The position numbers and the translations under genes are program-made. A stretch of 6,363 nucleotides of DNA from Candidatus Lambdaproteobacteria bacterium (GTDB taxonomy: Bacteria > SAR324 > NAC60-12), in contig DTUH01000088.1 in assembly GCA_012964265.1 (NCBI GenBank), positions 9,108 to 15,470 on the forward strand, in the 5' to 3' direction. Positions 6,310 through 6,363 of the stretch are shown here, piece after piece (position 1 is the stretch's first letter; every line of letters begins with the position of its first letter). The notes under the pieces are model-generated. The model worked only from the letters and a program-made list of their open reading frames with translations. It made no database searches and was not told the origin of the DNA.

Positions 6310-6363
<54 letters not shown>

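Overview
The window holds two converging gene groups from one bacterial chromosome. Moderate GC, a two-PDZ HtrA protease and a long left-handed beta-helix protein of the 'UDP-GlcNAc pyrophosphorylase-like' type hint at a Gram-negative bacterium. A member of the Planctomycetes-Verrucomicrobia-Chlamydiae group (for example Lentisphaerota-like) is my low-confidence guess from protein style alone. No mobile element, CRISPR array or phage gene is visible.

Plus strand, 1-5112: six tightly packed genes that look like one transcription unit. They are htrA/degP-like (5' end cut by the window edge), a 73-residue protein of unknown function, a small PspC-domain membrane protein, hemD (uroporphyrinogen-III synthase), serB (phosphoserine phosphatase with a long N-terminal region that looks like two ACT domains), and a hexapeptide-repeat beta-helix protein. 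Junctions are overlaps (11 nt, then 4-nt ATGA overlaps at hemD/serB and serB/beta-helix) or gaps of 6-22 nt. Translational coupling is therefore likely, and most starts lack a strong Shine-Dalgarno. The genes do not form one pathway: envelope protein quality control and stress (htrA, pspC) sit beside haem and serine synthesis and a possible surface-sugar protein.

Minus strand, 6363-5153: the 3' part of a tRNA, best read as tRNA-Val(GAC), then infC (IF-3), rpmI (L35) and rplT (L20). This is the classic infC-rpmI-rplT translation cluster. infC has no in-frame ATG, GTG or TTG upstream of its conserved N-terminal domain, so it almost certainly starts at a rare codon, most likely ATA at 6281. The next in-frame ATG (6140) would delete most of the IF-3 N-terminal domain. 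Only 28 nt separate the encoded CCA of the tRNA from that start, so the infC leader is probably made by tRNA 3' processing.

The two groups converge on a 40-nt gap (5113-5152). A weak terminator-like hairpin with a T-run lies at the end of rplT. Nothing here amounts to a clearly new biological system. The points most worth a second look are the infC start, the C33 in the tRNA anticodon loop, the beta-helix protein and the unknown 73-residue protein.
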